NCBI GenBank assembly: GCA_037178625.1
Contig: CM074131.1
Coordinates: forward strand, 1,426,001-1,490,000
From: Skeletonema tropicum
Taxonomy: Eukaryota > Bacillariophyta > Thalassiosirophyceae > Thalassiosirales > Thalassiosiraceae
Direction: 5' to 3'
Length of the DNA: 64,000 nt
In this document: piece after piece, positions 43,531 to 54,450 of the stretch
How the letters are laid out: every line of letters starts with the position of its first letter
Numbering within the stretch: the stretch's first letter is position 1
Program-made: the position numbers and the translations under genes
Notes under the pieces: generated by a model
Databases searched by the model: none
What the model saw: only the letters and a program-made list of their open reading frames with translations
Told to the model about the DNA's origin: nothing

Positions 43531-45487
43531 ATAAATAATATCGATGCAATTCATATCCTCATCCATCTTCTGTTTCACGTCTCTTTCTATGCGTCAACTT
43601 CATCTGCTTCGTTGGCATCCCTCATCTTTTCTATTCTTTGCGTGGGCACCACTTCTTGAATTTCATACTAGTCGGAATAGGTGGGCATGAATGCGCAAAG
43701 ACCATCGCATGCACAATGTCGTTTGGCTTGTGCAAGACGCACGGATCTTTGGTCAAACGTCGTTTGACTTGTTTGTAAGACGCACGCCGAGAAGAAACAG
43801 AGTCAAAGAATGGCTGCGGAAGAGGACAAAGCGTAGTTGTGTTAATATGCACCATCGTGAGTGGAAGACAAGATTACACGTCGCTATTCAAACTTGGGGT
43901 TCACTTTATCTCTAAGATCATCACAAGACATCTCACCTTCCATCTTGGCAGTTCCTACACAGACTGAATAAGTATCTAAGCCCCACTATCTTCCACCCAC
44001 GCTCTCTATCAACACCCTTCTTTTCAACACCAAACTTCTCATATTACCAAGAGCAATATGAAGTATTGTATAACGGATTAAATAACGTCAATACTGCTAT
44101 GCTGAACATAACCTCCAGCACCACCCATGCATTCAAGCATGAGAATGTCGAGCTAATCAATCACTCTCCCTCGCTTGACATTGTTATGTCTCATCATACG
44201 ACCTTCATCCAAGTCGCAATCACCCCGCACCCGTTCGTCGTAACATCTACCGCAAACTTCACAAGCTACTGACAACTCAGTGTTATTACTGACCACTTCT
44301 AAGCCATCCTGAGAATGTCGAGTATCACTCAGCACTCTCCCCTGCTTGACTTTCAATCGTCGTACACTGACTTGCTACTTTTCCAATAAACACCCCTAGA
44401 AAGAATTATCTCCTCAGCCGAGCGTCCTACTCAGACAAAGTACATGCGCGTGCTGTACGGTGTATATCTTGGTGCACACCGATGGGTCATTTCTGGCACG
44501 AGTGTCTGAGACTGTAATAGTGGAGTTACTTTGGCGGCCACATCTGAGGACAGTCCAAAGGGATGGGACATGCTATCCCACCGCGGCTTCTAGAAAATGC
44601 ACGATTTCATTCCAATATTAACAGGCAATTGACGCCAAAGTTCTTGATTGGTAGGAAGCAATTTACAGCAACAACAGAGAGGGTGTCAGATCGACTATTT
44701 GCAAGCTCCGTCGGTTCCCGTGCTCCGACACACGTGCGAAGTAGCTTTCTCCAGGGTGACAGATAACGTAGACCCCAAGACGACTTAGCCAAAACTTTTC
44801 TGTAATGCTTGATGATATGATCCACTGGGGCCATGCCAACGTTAACATCAAGAAGCCCCAATGCCTTTGCACTAGAAGTAATATTTGTACTCCATGGTGT
44901 TTTGTTGAGATTGAGTGTATAGATGCCCACTTTAGACAGCTATTATTAGCGGCCCAAAAGTGCAGTAGTTACTGACGGTGCCCTGTATTTTGATACTCAG
45001 TGGAAGCAAACCTACTAACAAAGGCGGCCGTCATGGTGTATGGTGTTTTTGTGTGGTTGGTGTTGATGAATGCACAGTTGGTATGGGTGAGGGGATTTTT
45101 TGACCGAAACACCAATTTCTCCACGTGAGTATGTACGATAGGAATTAGTACTTTTCAAACCGACAAGCGATATGGTAGCTGAAAGGACTCCATTGCTCTT
45201 GATGATGGAACACCAACACTGACCTGCATGATAAAATATTGTACTGCGATACTCCTACATTAGTTGGTCTCTTCATGGTGAGAAGAATTGCTGACAGCAC
45301 AACTGGGTACTGCAAAACAGAACTTACATGACTGCCTTTACGGAATATAAGAACGAAGAGAGTGTTATGACATACAATTCTTTTTTTCTATTTTTAGCAT
45401 TTCATTGTTAAGCAAGGTGTGTATTGTTGCTCTTGTGCGTATGTGTTACCCACAGTGATTATAATATCTGCTCTGTTTCAACAACAT
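43531..45487. other. Gene-poor stretch with repeat-like motifs
   Basis: No recognisable gene. The motif GAGAATGTCGAG...ACTCTCCC..GCTTGAC occurs at 44144-44179 and 44311-44349. On the minus strand 44930-44700 one frame (GIYTLNLNKTPWSTN..., about 107 codons) reads like protein but matches nothing I know and lacks a clear gene structure. Confidence 0.4.
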
Positions 45488-46474
45488 TTACTCAATGTCC
45501 TCGAACTTGGATCCGAGCTCAGAGAGAGCCTTGTGTGCCTTGGCGTAAGATTCAAAGAAGGCATCCTTATCAGCGAACTTTGTGGCGAAAGGAGCGAACT
45601 TCTCATCCTCCCATAAGCACTTATCAGAAGTAAGCTTGAGGAGCTCCTCATCGGTAGACTCATCAGTGATAGTGGTGAAGTAGGAGTTGTCGAAAACAAG
45701 CCAGTTCTCAACCCAGGGAGATCCACCTGGTGTGTAAGAAGTGGTCTCACTTCCATCAGCAAGCTTGGTAGCACTTCCATCAGTGAACTTGGTCTTTTCG
45801 GCACCAAGTCCAGATCTGTCAGCGTAGGCACGTCCGAAAGTGTGTGCTCCAGAGAGGGCAACAATAGCCTCATCATCAAGTCCCATACGGTGGAAAACCT
45901 TACGCAAGTGACCAGCGGCAGTGCCATCCTCAGTGGAGGCAGTTCCTCCAGCTCCTCCGAATTTGCCCTCAGGTCCGGCCTCAGCATCGGGAAGGTTTCC
46001 CTCAGGTGAGCACTGCTCGGGGCTAGTGGCATCAACACGTCCATACTTCATGTCAATCTTGGGTCCTCCAGCAAGCTCAATTCCACGGGCAGAAGCCATT
46101 TGGAAAATATCAGCATAAGACACACCGGGGTACTTCTCCTTAACGGGCTCAAGAATCTTAACAGCTCCGGCAAGACCAGCATTGGCACCGTGGTTGATTT
46201 CAGGGTCGAAACGGATGGATCCGATAGCACCTCCAGATGCAGGCCATTCCTCAGTGATGCTGCAATCATGAGTACCAGAGTCGTGCCAAGCGAGACGAAC
46301 CATAACAGGACCGCAGTTCTTTGTCTTAAGGATCTCATCGATCATGCCCTGAGCACCGTCAAGGTCAGCTTGGGTGACGGAGAGGGAGGTGGTGGTGCGG
46401 GCATTTTGCACGCGAGGGGCGGTAAAGGCATTGGCCGAGGCGGCGAAGAGGAGTGCGGCGGCAGCGATCTTCAT
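45488..46474 (-). CDS. Ascorbate peroxidase-type heme peroxidase, predicted plastid
   Basis: 328 residues, no intron. Class I peroxidase that reduces hydrogen peroxide, normally with ascorbate. Distal site RLAWH (Arg60, Trp63, His64), proximal site VALSGAHTFGR (His211), the later ADRSG Arg used for ascorbate contact, and PWVENWLVFDNSYF are all present. YGRVDATSPEQCSPEGNLPD is the heme-edge segment. The start MKIAAAALLFAASANAF|TAP is a signal peptide with Phe at the predicted cut, followed by an Arg/Thr/Ser-rich stretch, the plastid pattern of diatoms. Frames upstream of this Met lack an ATG in better context. Codon choice is strongly biased, suggesting high expression. Cytochrome c peroxidase is a less likely alternative. 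Confidence 0.9.
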   Translation of the reverse strand: MKIAAAALLFAASANAFTAPRVQNARTTTSLSVTQADLDGAQGMIDEILKTKNCGPVMVRLAWHDSGTHDCSITEEWPASGGAIGSIRFDPEINHGANAGLAGAVKILEPVKEKYPGVSYADIFQMASARGIELAGGPKIDMKYGRVDATSPEQCSPEGNLPDAEAGPEGKFGGAGGTASTEDGTAAGHLRKVFHRMGLDDEAIVALSGAHTFGRAYADRSGLGAEKTKFTDGSATKLADGSETTSYTPGGSPWVENWLVFDNSYFTTITDESTDEELLKLTSDKCLWEDEKFAPFATKFADKDAFFESYAKAHKALSELGSKFEDIE

Positions 46475-46854
46475 GATTGAGCGGTGTATTAGATGCGTTA
46501 GACTTCGAAAGTGAGAGACGTGCTGGTTGCTGCTGAGCATGAGCGAAGGTGCATAGCAAGGGGTGGTGGCGTGAGCTCCACAAAACATAAAACATCATGG
46601 TGAGTACGTCACACAAAGGAGTCCCAACTAAGCGTTGGTAGGTAATAAGAAGAAAAGTGATGACATCATGTGTGCGTCTGACTCAGCACTAAAAACTTCC
46701 TAAATAGATGCACATTATCCGACGTGAAAGAAACCACAAAAACTGGTGAGGTGACACAGCAACAGCCAGTAAATATATAGAAGTAAAAATAGTACGGTTC
46801 CATTATCACAATGAGATCAAGATTTTCTACTGTGGTAAACGTAATATCCCCGCT
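46475..46854. other. Promoter side of the peroxidase gene
   Basis: 380 bp between the peroxidase start and the stop of the ankyrin gene (same strand). No clear site. Confidence 0.35.
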
Positions 46855-49254
46855 TCAGACTTGGACGATACTCGGCTGAGCATTCAACAAGTTGAACATG
46901 ATTTCCAACACCGAGAGGTCTTCTTCTTCAGTTTCAGTACCCCAGTCTTCGCTACCATCATCTAAACCGTCTGCATCTGAAGAATGCGTCCTTCTCATTG
47001 CTGTAATTTGAAATGGAAGAAAACCATCATTGTCCTCGACCAGTGCTGCAGAAGGGTCTGCATCGAATATCAGTTGTATCCCTCCTTCTACCCACTGCCT
47101 GTTTGTACCACATGCAAGGTGCAGAGGAAGCTTTCCATCGCCATCTGCTAAAGAACATGCGCCTGGATTCAGCCTTAACACATGCTCAATCAAGTCGCGA
47201 CTTGCAGATATACTAGCAACAACAGAATGAAGCACAGTCCATCGCCGGTGATTGTCCTCGGGTATAACAATAGCTTGGTTGTAAGCTGCGTAAATGGCGT
47301 CAATTCCTCGATCCCAGGTAGAGCGACCTGAATCGCAAACCAGATGAAGGGGCAATCTTCCCACGCCATCCACAAGTGATGCAGCGCGAGGATTTGCACT
47401 GACTAGATTCATAATCAAGGAAGGCCTAGCGTCAGTACTTGATGCTGCCATGTGGAGAGGTAGCTGATTATGTGTCAACATTCCAGAGCGTGTTGATGTT
47501 CCTGCAGGGTATGCATCAAGGATTGCTTGAGCATCTGCATTCCACTCCTCAGCTTTCTCCGCAATATAATGAAGTGGTAGTCGGCCAGAGTTGTCCGTGA
47601 TGGAAGCAGCGGCACCGTTTCCTTGGACCAAGTTTTGAATAACTGACCTCAATTCAGATCCTTCTCGTGCAGAATTTGGTGATTCTGATACAGCAGCGGT
47701 GGTACTAGACGAACGCGAATAATTTCCGGCAGCTGAAGCAGCACAATGGAGAGGAGTTCGGCCGGATCCATCTCTACACAGTGATGCCTCTGAGTAAGCA
47801 TCATAAACATCCAGCAAACCATCATTCACCCAGTGGATTCTTTTGTCGTTTAGAGCAAGTAAGTGTAGTGGGAGGCTTCCATAGCCATCCACGTGCGCCG
47901 CAGCAGAAGGGTTCAACTTGAGAAGAGTTTTAATAACCGACCGCCCTTCTCTTCCGGCTAGAGGCGACATGGCAGCAAAATGTAGTGCTGTTCTTTTTGA
48001 CGATCGTCGTCTATCCGCGCTCGAAGATTGAGGATCAGGTAGGGGCTTTCCTGGGAGTAAATCATTTTCATCAAACTCGTTGGCTTGTTCGCGGTAGAGC
48101 GCTCTTGCCAATAAAAACAAAGTTGGATGACATTTGATGGCAGAGACTGCATGTAGCACTCTCCATTTCCTCGTCTGAGGACCGTCTGAATCATCAGCTG
48201 GGAATTGAAAGTAGGCTTTCAATAAAGTAATGGCCTTGTTCCACTTAGACTGTAGCTCTTTACAAGCAGGAGCTGATTTTGTCATGGCCAGTTTCGCATT
48301 TCTTTCGGAAGTAGCGATTCGCGCCTGTGCACTCTCGTCAGCAGCCGAATCCCATCCTTCATTTTCAAGATTCCTCAACAAAACCTGCAAAGTCCGTTTG
48401 CCCTGGAAGCTGTTCGCATAGTCATCCCATACTAATGACAAAGGACTCCCGCCCTCTCTATCCTCATCCAACACTGCACTGGGATCTGCCTGTAATAACA
48501 AATCCGCCACGCCCTTGGGTGCATCATACCGTAGTGCTAGCCAAAGGGCACTCCTTCCTTCACCATTTCTCATACATGCCGCCCGCTTCCCCAATTCAGG
48601 ATACGCTCGTAGCAATAGACGTACAACATCTCTAGGAGCCTTGAAGCGACACGCTTGGTGTAGTGGTGTCCATCCGCGATCGTCCGTTTCGACGAGTGCC
48701 TGAGGATAGGCACTGATGAGAGATTCAACAACATCCGCGTGTGGACACCTACGCGAGCAGGCATGATGCAGCGCTGTCCAATAGTTAGGCCCAGCATATG
48801 CAGCTGCTCTAGGATCAGATTTACTAAGCTCTGCCACCAAAACCCAATTAGTAATACGTGCTGCATCATGAATTGCCGAAGAAAATAATCCATTTGTTTC
48901 GTCACTAGCCATGGAGTCAATCCTCAAGGTTTCAATATTGTTGTCAAGAGCGTCTGTATTATTCGTCGCATCTCTATCGTTTGGATCATTATTGATTCTC
49001 CCCAAACTACCAATAGAGTTCATCCTGTTGTGTTGAGAACCGGCAATAGCAAATCCTGTCGTGTTTGAGCCGCCTACACCAAAATCCTCCAAACCATCAT
49101 CTTCAGCGGCAGCGTCTCCCTGCCATTCTCTCAGAAAAGCTTCCATGCTGATGATTCTCCTATGCTCGTCACTTCCGGCCTGGGAAACGGCCGGTGGCGG
49201 TACAGAACTGCCCGGAGCCGCAGCAGATGTGTTGACAGCGGATTCTTCAGTCAT
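46855..49254 (-). CDS. Ankyrin-repeat protein, 799 residues
   Basis: Single-exon gene for a soluble protein built mostly of ankyrin repeats. A first block (about residues 155-285) reads WTALHHACSRRCPHADVVE, WTPLHQACRFKAPRDVVRLL and SALWLALRYDAPKGVADLLL. A second block (from about residue 420) has repeated G..LPLHL or TPLHCAAS cores such as GRLPLHYIAEKAEEWN, NQLPLHMAASS, GVGRLPLHLVCDSG and GDGKLPLHLACGTNRQW. These are longer and less regular than standard 33-residue repeats. The N-terminus is acidic and low complexity, with MEAFLREWQGD. The C-terminus is acidic. No catalytic domain, signal peptide or membrane segment is visible. Such proteins bind other proteins; the partner is unknown. Confidence 0.9.
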   Translation of the reverse strand: MTEESAVNTSAAAPGSSVPPPAVSQAGSDEHRRIISMEAFLREWQGDAAAEDDGLEDFGVGGSNTTGFAIAGSQHNRMNSIGSLGRINNDPNDRDATNNTDALDNNIETLRIDSMASDETNGLFSSAIHDAARITNWVLVAELSKSDPRAAAYAGPNYWTALHHACSRRCPHADVVESLISAYPQALVETDDRGWTPLHQACRFKAPRDVVRLLLRAYPELGKRAACMRNGEGRSALWLALRYDAPKGVADLLLQADPSAVLDEDREGGSPLSLVWDDYANSFQGKRTLQVLLRNLENEGWDSAADESAQARIATSERNAKLAMTKSAPACKELQSKWNKAITLLKAYFQFPADDSDGPQTRKWRVLHAVSAIKCHPTLFLLARALYREQANEFDENDLLPGKPLPDPQSSSADRRRSSKRTALHFAAMSPLAGREGRSVIKTLLKLNPSAAAHVDGYGSLPLHLLALNDKRIHWVNDGLLDVYDAYSEASLCRDGSGRTPLHCAASAAGNYSRSSSTTAAVSESPNSAREGSELRSVIQNLVQGNGAAASITDNSGRLPLHYIAEKAEEWNADAQAILDAYPAGTSTRSGMLTHNQLPLHMAASSTDARPSLIMNLVSANPRAASLVDGVGRLPLHLVCDSGRSTWDRGIDAIYAAYNQAIVIPEDNHRRWTVLHSVVASISASRDLIEHVLRLNPGACSLADGDGKLPLHLACGTNRQWVEGGIQLIFDADPSAALVEDNDGFLPFQITAMRRTHSSDADGLDDGSEDWGTETEEEDLSVLEIMFNLLNAQPSIVQV

Positions 49255-50018
49255 TAGTTTAATTTTTAATATCTGTCTTTCCTTATGTGTTCAATCAATA
49301 CTCTGAGCACTGAGGGGAGTATGTCACGGCTACTGATGCTGATAGGTACAATGGCTTTTGTCTCCTTTGTTGTTTTGTGGCTAGCGGAGTTGCCGCTGCA
49401 TTGCGTTCTCCAGCTTTTGATGTTACCCAGATACAATCTTGCTTGCGGGGCGTTTGCACAAAATTTTGCACAAAAATGTCGAAGAGAGAGAAAGTAATGG
49501 CAATGACAAAGTGTTCATCCCCTTTGATCCTTCACAAATCTTTGAATGAGGGGATAAAATATTTTCTATTTTTTAGCTTTCAAAACAAGTGATTGATATA
49601 TGCAAACAGGTTATCTCCCTTCAGACTGAGCATGGCCAAAATAAAATGCATCCCCAACGCCAGAGCTCGACAAAATCGTCAACGAGAAAAGTGGGAATGA
49701 GAACACGAGTCAATTTCAGGGCACTTTGTTGCGCCCTTTCTACATTCTGATTTTACATCCACATGAATAGCATTTCTAACTTTAGTTTGCTGAAAAGGGG
49801 GATAAAAGAGGGCTTAGAAATTGTATTTGGGAGCAACGCTCGCTGAAGTAAGGAAAAGCCCACCACCAGATCAACGACAATCTCTACAATGAGCGACCAT
49901 GTCGGCCAAGGAAGTCTCCTCGACTAAATAGGAGTAATAACATAGCACCATCGAATCTAGGCAGTATAAATTCAATAGTTCCAACCGCCTCTCTAAAGAG
50001 CCAAATTATTTTTTTGAT
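49255..50018. other. Divergent promoter region, ankyrin and BPNT1-like genes
   Basis: 764 bp between divergent starts. Small frames only. No recognisable element. Confidence 0.4.
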
Positions 50019-51521
50019 ATGAGTCAAGTATTTGTTGATCAGCAGCCTCTACCATTTTCAATCGACATGGACATCTCCCCCACCAACGATTTATCCGCGA
50101 CCTCTGCCCAAAGTATGACGTCCGCTACTACCTCCAACTCCAAGGCCACCGAGAAAATGAGCACCAGTCTGCAGCTTGATGCAGACGTTGGACGCTTCGT
50201 CTCCGAGTCCTTTGACTCAGTAGACGATATTATGACAATCAATGATATCTCCATCACGGAGCTTCTCTCAACTTGCATAGATGCATGTCGTCGAGGCTGT
50301 GAGGTCATCCGAAACGTCCGACACAAACTCGTCCAGAGTTCCAATGTTGTTGGCAGTGACAGCCAATTCTTCTGCTGCAGTGCTGTCAAGTATAAAATCT
50401 CGAATGATCCAAGGAGTGCCCTGACCGAAGCAGATGAGGCATCTCAAAAGGTTATCACTGAGTGTCTCAATGATTGCTGGGGCAAGGAAATCCGCGGTGG
50501 TCTGATTAAAATTGTAGGTGAAGAAGATGAAGGCGCTGATGACTTTGTTGATAGCGTCTCCCTTCACGATATGATGGCTCACTTTGACAAATATAACAGC
50601 CCAAGCATCGATCAAGAGCCGATACAACGTGACTTATTATCGCAGTCAGATAACACACATTTACTCGACAGTATCAGAGAGTCTTCAAACGAGAAAAATG
50701 AGCTCATTATATTCATTGATCCCATGGATGGAACAAGAGAGTTTGTTGAAAATCGTATTGAAAATGTTCAATGTTTGATTGGGATTACATTGAATGGCAA
50801 GCCAATTGCGGGAGCTGTGGGTATGCCCATGATTCATGAGAACAAAATCGAAATTGCCTATGGGATTGATTTGCCGTCAGACAATGAACAATCTACATCA
50901 TCATCATCTATGTCAAAATTTTCTGGCGTCAAATATTTCAATGCCCTGAATCCTTTGGTCAAACGGTCATCGGTTACGGACACTGGTATGGGAGACTACA
51001 TTGAAGGGGAAGACGACATCAAGAAACTGGTTATACTATCAGGCGACTCAAAGAAGCCTGCCTTGGCAATGGCAATGAAGTGCCTAAAGAGAGACGTTCT
51101 TGGTAGCCTTGGTGATTCAGTCCCTCCTACTCGAAAGATTATTGCTGGTGGGTGCGGGAACAAGATGCTGTTTGTACAGAGACGATTTGAAGCATTGTCG
51201 GAAAGAATACGGCACCAGGAAGCAAAAGATTTGTCCTCAACAATAGGGTCTATTTCCCTTGCTCCACCTGGATCATCGTCGTGGGATACTGCTGGGCCCA
51301 CTGCTCTGTTACTTGCTGCAGATCCCAACGCCATCGTGACCGACTTGGTAGGGAGGCCGTTAGTGTATGATGGGGTAAATCTATCAAATGATTGTGGTGT
51401 TGTCGTATCTGCGGGGCACATGGCAACAAGAATACACCGAGAAATGTGTGAAAAGCTTCGTAGCGATGAAGTGTTTTGCAAGGCACTTGGTGTAGGTCGT
51501 TGCAATGCTGAGATTATATAA
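50019..51521 (+). CDS. Inositol monophosphatase-superfamily phosphatase, BPNT1-like
   Basis: 500 residues, single exon. Lithium-sensitive Mg-dependent phosphatase fold. ACRRGCEVIRNV and DPRSALTEADEASQKVITE, then IVGEEDE (Glu168, Glu169), match 3'(2'),5'-bisphosphate nucleotidases, which clear PAP from sulfate assimilation. The metal site IDPMDGTREF (Asp234, Asp237) and the C-terminal WDTAGP (Asp423) are intact. LVGRPLVYDG closes the domain as in relatives. The first approximately 75 residues are Ser/Thr-rich and not part of the fold, and there are extra loops, so the protein is longer than the usual 310 residues. Bisphosphate nucleotidase is preferred over inositol polyphosphate 1-phosphatase, but the substrate is inference. 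Confidence 0.85.
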   Translation: MSQVFVDQQPLPFSIDMDISPTNDLSATSAQSMTSATTSNSKATEKMSTSLQLDADVGRFVSESFDSVDDIMTINDISITELLSTCIDACRRGCEVIRNVRHKLVQSSNVVGSDSQFFCCSAVKYKISNDPRSALTEADEASQKVITECLNDCWGKEIRGGLIKIVGEEDEGADDFVDSVSLHDMMAHFDKYNSPSIDQEPIQRDLLSQSDNTHLLDSIRESSNEKNELIIFIDPMDGTREFVENRIENVQCLIGITLNGKPIAGAVGMPMIHENKIEIAYGIDLPSDNEQSTSSSSMSKFSGVKYFNALNPLVKRSSVTDTGMGDYIEGEDDIKKLVILSGDSKKPALAMAMKCLKRDVLGSLGDSVPPTRKIIAGGCGNKMLFVQRRFEALSERIRHQEAKDLSSTIGSISLAPPGSSSWDTAGPTALLLAADPNAIVTDLVGRPLVYDGVNLSNDCGVVVSAGHMATRIHREMCEKLRSDEVFCKALGVGRCNAEII

Positions 51522-51613
51522 TGTCATAATTTGCTGGAAAGAATATATCGTAGACATAAAAAGTAACGGTGAACTAAAAAAAATTCTATTATTTCCGCTA
51601 TGTCTTGCTATAG

Positions 51614-54103
51614 CTAAAGATGCTTATCAAACCATTGCTTTGTATTGATCCAGAAATCTGCCTCGCTTACGACGCGATCAATAGCATGATCGCAGTCCTC
51701 ATAGACTAGTAACTTCGTCGGCAAGTTCTTAGCTCGTAGTGAATGAAAGTATTCCAATCCTTGTGAAGGTGGAACTCGTCGATCTTTCATTCCCAGAGCT
51801 ACCAATGATGGTGCTTTCACGTTTTTCAAATGAGCAATTGGACTATTGTCCCACATCTTGTCATTTTCTTCTTTTGAAGGTGCACGGAAGTTATCCCAGT
51901 CATACTTTCCAATTCCAAGCGTTTCAACGTAGCACCAATCGGGTATGTCAGTGGCAGTCACCATCGACGCGATATTTATACATGGGTTCCTCATCGATGC
52001 AACTTTGAATAGATCTGGATGCTGCCCACTCAAATGAGCAGCCAAGAATCCACCATGTGACCCACCACAAATGCCTACTCTTTCAGGGTCAATTCTACCT
52101 GTCTCAATTGCAGCTTTTGTTGCAGCCACGACATCTAATACATCTTGAGTACCAGCGTTCCCAGCGAGACTTTCCAGCGCAGCTTGTCCAAAGCCAGTTG
52201 ATCCCCTGAAATTGACGTGCAGGATTGCATACCTTCCATGCTGACAGAGGTAGCTATAGCTTGGAACAAATGTTGTCGGTGTAGCGCTGTGAGGACCTCC
52301 GTGAGGTACAACGATTAGGGGTAGCTTCTCGTTGTCAGAATCATCTGGAAGAAGAAGGATGGAACTCACTTCCACTTTAACATCGCCATGCTCGGGTATA
52401 AAGTTCATGATTTTGTAGCTGAACCCAGAACCAGCTTTGAAGGACGAATCCAATAAAGTGGATGGTGAAAAGGACGACGTAGCAGCTGAAGGTAACTCAG
52501 CCAAAACTTGTGATGGAATACTTGCCTTCATATTTTCAAGGAATGTGCTGGGCAAATTTCCCAACATTGTCGGGTAGTTACATTCACTCTGCGTAACAAT
52601 TGCACCTCCAGACTCAGTGAAACCTAAAAATTGTTGGCTAGGTTCAGCTTGGTCGCGATTGTCGTCCCCATCACGCATGTCAAACTTTAGAGGTGTCACT
52701 GACCCGTCATCAAGACAAATTGATACTACCCTCATAACTGAACCCCATTGAGTTGACGTCAAGATGAACTTTCCATCCGGTGAGAAGCATTTGTCGGATA
52801 GCTGGTTCAAAAACAAACCTGGGAAACCAAGACCAGAAATCGTTCCTTCGTCTCCTCTCTCTCCAGGAAGAGTAACGACGTCTACAACAACTTTCTTCGT
52901 TCCATCTACCACAGATCCTTTGGTCATACACCAGTCACTAGTGTGTAACGCCATACAACCATTGTGTGTGTCGAACCCTTCTGTATGTGAAAGATAAGCA
53001 AGCTTTGCAACGCCGTCCGAGGGCGAGGAGAATCGAGGACTGCGAGAGAGCCTATCATTAGGTGTGATGCAAACAAATTTGTCATCTGATACTTTTTTAT
53101 CTTCGTCTTCGGTGGTGTCAATCTCCAACTTTTTGAGAAGCTGACTCACGGGTGAAGAATAGATCTGACAAGGGCGATGATAGCAGTAAATTGCACCTAA
53201 CCGCCTTGGCATTTCCCCACCACCGCCTGCATCCCAGCCAGTATAAACGACCGCTTTACCGCAGGGTGAAAAAACGGGTTGCCCTAAAACGTGATTCTTA
53301 TCAGTTGTTTGAGAAGCTGTGTTTGTGCACGCTGGTACATTTTCAACAACACCAATCTTTCCAGTGTTTACATTCATACAAAAGAGTCCAAGTAACGCAG
53401 TTGTTCCATACTTCTCTCCCCAATCTTCCTTTTTGCCAACTCCAAGTGTATATTGTCCACCCACAATGGTATCATTATCATCCTTCTCATCCTCGCCTTT
53501 ATTAGATGACGCAAAGTAGGACGCAGTTTTGGGTTTATTGACTTCCGCCGAATACACCAATGCAGTTTCATCCGGACTCCAACTAATCCCACCAAACCAA
53601 GCAAAGTCCGTACAAACTGGACCATGAATAGAGGAAGGCAACACTATGCGTTTCGCCAGTTGATGTCCCTTGTTCGTCCATATTTCCATAACGTGACGTT
53701 TGGCATCTTGTCCCTTCCCCTCAATATCCGAAGGAATATTCTCTTCCACCAACACTGCAAGTTTGGATCCTGATGGAGAAGGAATACGAGCTTTGATTTT
53801 AGTCGACAGTTCCATCGGTGGAGCAGCAAGTGATGGTGACGCCAATGGGATATTGTACACAAAGGAACGTCTTGAGTTGGTATCAATGTCCCTTACTGAT
53901 CTCGTGGCGGTGACGAACCCATTTCGAACGTAGCATCCTGAAAAGTCGACTGCGGAGGATACAAAGTCTTGGTAGGCGGCGGCATCCTTTTGGTGCTGCT
54001 GATTGTTGTTCGTCTTTGTCATGGTTGTTACAGAGTTTATTGACGAGAGGCCGGATGTTACTGACGTGGAAATTATACACAACAGCAGTAGGGTGGCCAG
54101 CAT
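51614..54103 (-). CDS. APEH: Acylaminoacyl peptidase (S9 prolyl oligopeptidase family)
   Basis: 829 residues, single exon. The enzyme removes N-acylated amino acids from peptides. The C-terminal alpha/beta-hydrolase domain has PLIVVPHGGPHS, NFRGSTGFGQ, GICGGSHGGFLAAH (nucleophile Ser682), MKDRRVPPSQG (Asp774) and EDCDHAID (His806), a complete triad. The N-terminal part fits a beta-propeller, for example GGISWSPDETALVYSAE and SPDGKFILTSTQWG. MRNPCINIASM and DIPDWCYVE are typical of eukaryotic APEH. The start at 54103 gives a Leu-rich signal-like segment (MLATLLLLCIISTSVTSG); a start at the later MTKTNNNQQ would make it cytosolic like most homologues. It converges with the BPNT1-like gene (92 bp between stops). 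A retroelement lies 174 bp upstream. Confidence 0.9.
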   Translation of the reverse strand: MLATLLLLCIISTSVTSGLSSINSVTTMTKTNNNQQHQKDAAAYQDFVSSAVDFSGCYVRNGFVTATRSVRDIDTNSRRSFVYNIPLASPSLAAPPMELSTKIKARIPSPSGSKLAVLVEENIPSDIEGKGQDAKRHVMEIWTNKGHQLAKRIVLPSSIHGPVCTDFAWFGGISWSPDETALVYSAEVNKPKTASYFASSNKGEDEKDDNDTIVGGQYTLGVGKKEDWGEKYGTTALLGLFCMNVNTGKIGVVENVPACTNTASQTTDKNHVLGQPVFSPCGKAVVYTGWDAGGGGEMPRRLGAIYCYHRPCQIYSSPVSQLLKKLEIDTTEDEDKKVSDDKFVCITPNDRLSRSPRFSSPSDGVAKLAYLSHTEGFDTHNGCMALHTSDWCMTKGSVVDGTKKVVVDVVTLPGERGDEGTISGLGFPGLFLNQLSDKCFSPDGKFILTSTQWGSVMRVVSICLDDGSVTPLKFDMRDGDDNRDQAEPSQQFLGFTESGGAIVTQSECNYPTMLGNLPSTFLENMKASIPSQVLAELPSAATSSFSPSTLLDSSFKAGSGFSYKIMNFIPEHGDVKVEVSSILLLPDDSDNEKLPLIVVPHGGPHSATPTTFVPSYSYLCQHGRYAILHVNFRGSTGFGQAALESLAGNAGTQDVLDVVAATKAAIETGRIDPERVGICGGSHGGFLAAHLSGQHPDLFKVASMRNPCINIASMVTATDIPDWCYVETLGIGKYDWDNFRAPSKEENDKMWDNSPIAHLKNVKAPSLVALGMKDRRVPPSQGLEYFHSLRAKNLPTKLLVYEDCDHAIDRVVSEADFWINTKQWFDKHL

Positions 54104-54271
54104 GCTACACAAGTATGTTGTAGAGTGTAAAGACTTCTTAGACCAGAGGAGATAGGCTAGCAGCAACTCGACCTAAAAGTTTAATGATGTAAACATCAAC
54201 AGCCAAGAACCAAGAAGAGCTTACGAATCTATGCGTTCGATTACAACATTTTCATAAGATATCGGCAGCAT

Positions 54272-54277
54272 CGACAG
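54272..54277. repeat. Target-site duplication, left copy
   Basis: CGACAG here and at 60743-60748 flank the insertion. The last two bases of the right terminal repeat overlap it, so 4-6 bp are possible. Confidence 0.75.
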
Positions 54278-54450
54278 CGATTCGTTTCTCACTCTACGTT
54301 AATGATTACGTAATATACAGACTAATCAGTACTACTGCGATAACATCAACTAATAATATAATTACATGGTAAGGATACATAACAAGGATAAAGATGGTGA
54401 GAAGTGAGTGATCGTCTAAGGGAATGAGACGTTCCGTGCTACACGAAACG
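54278..54450 (-). repeat. Terminal direct repeat (3' LTR of minus-oriented element)
   Basis: 173 bp that I read as identical to 60572-60744. On the minus strand it is preceded by a CGGGGAG purine tract (54457-54451), as a 3' LTR should be. The ends are CG rather than TG..CA. Confidence 0.85.

Noticed and set aside
45478..46044. 188-codon minus-strand frame overlapping the peroxidase
   Set aside because: Different frame of a strongly codon-biased gene; the protein is Leu/Pro/Ser-rich noise.
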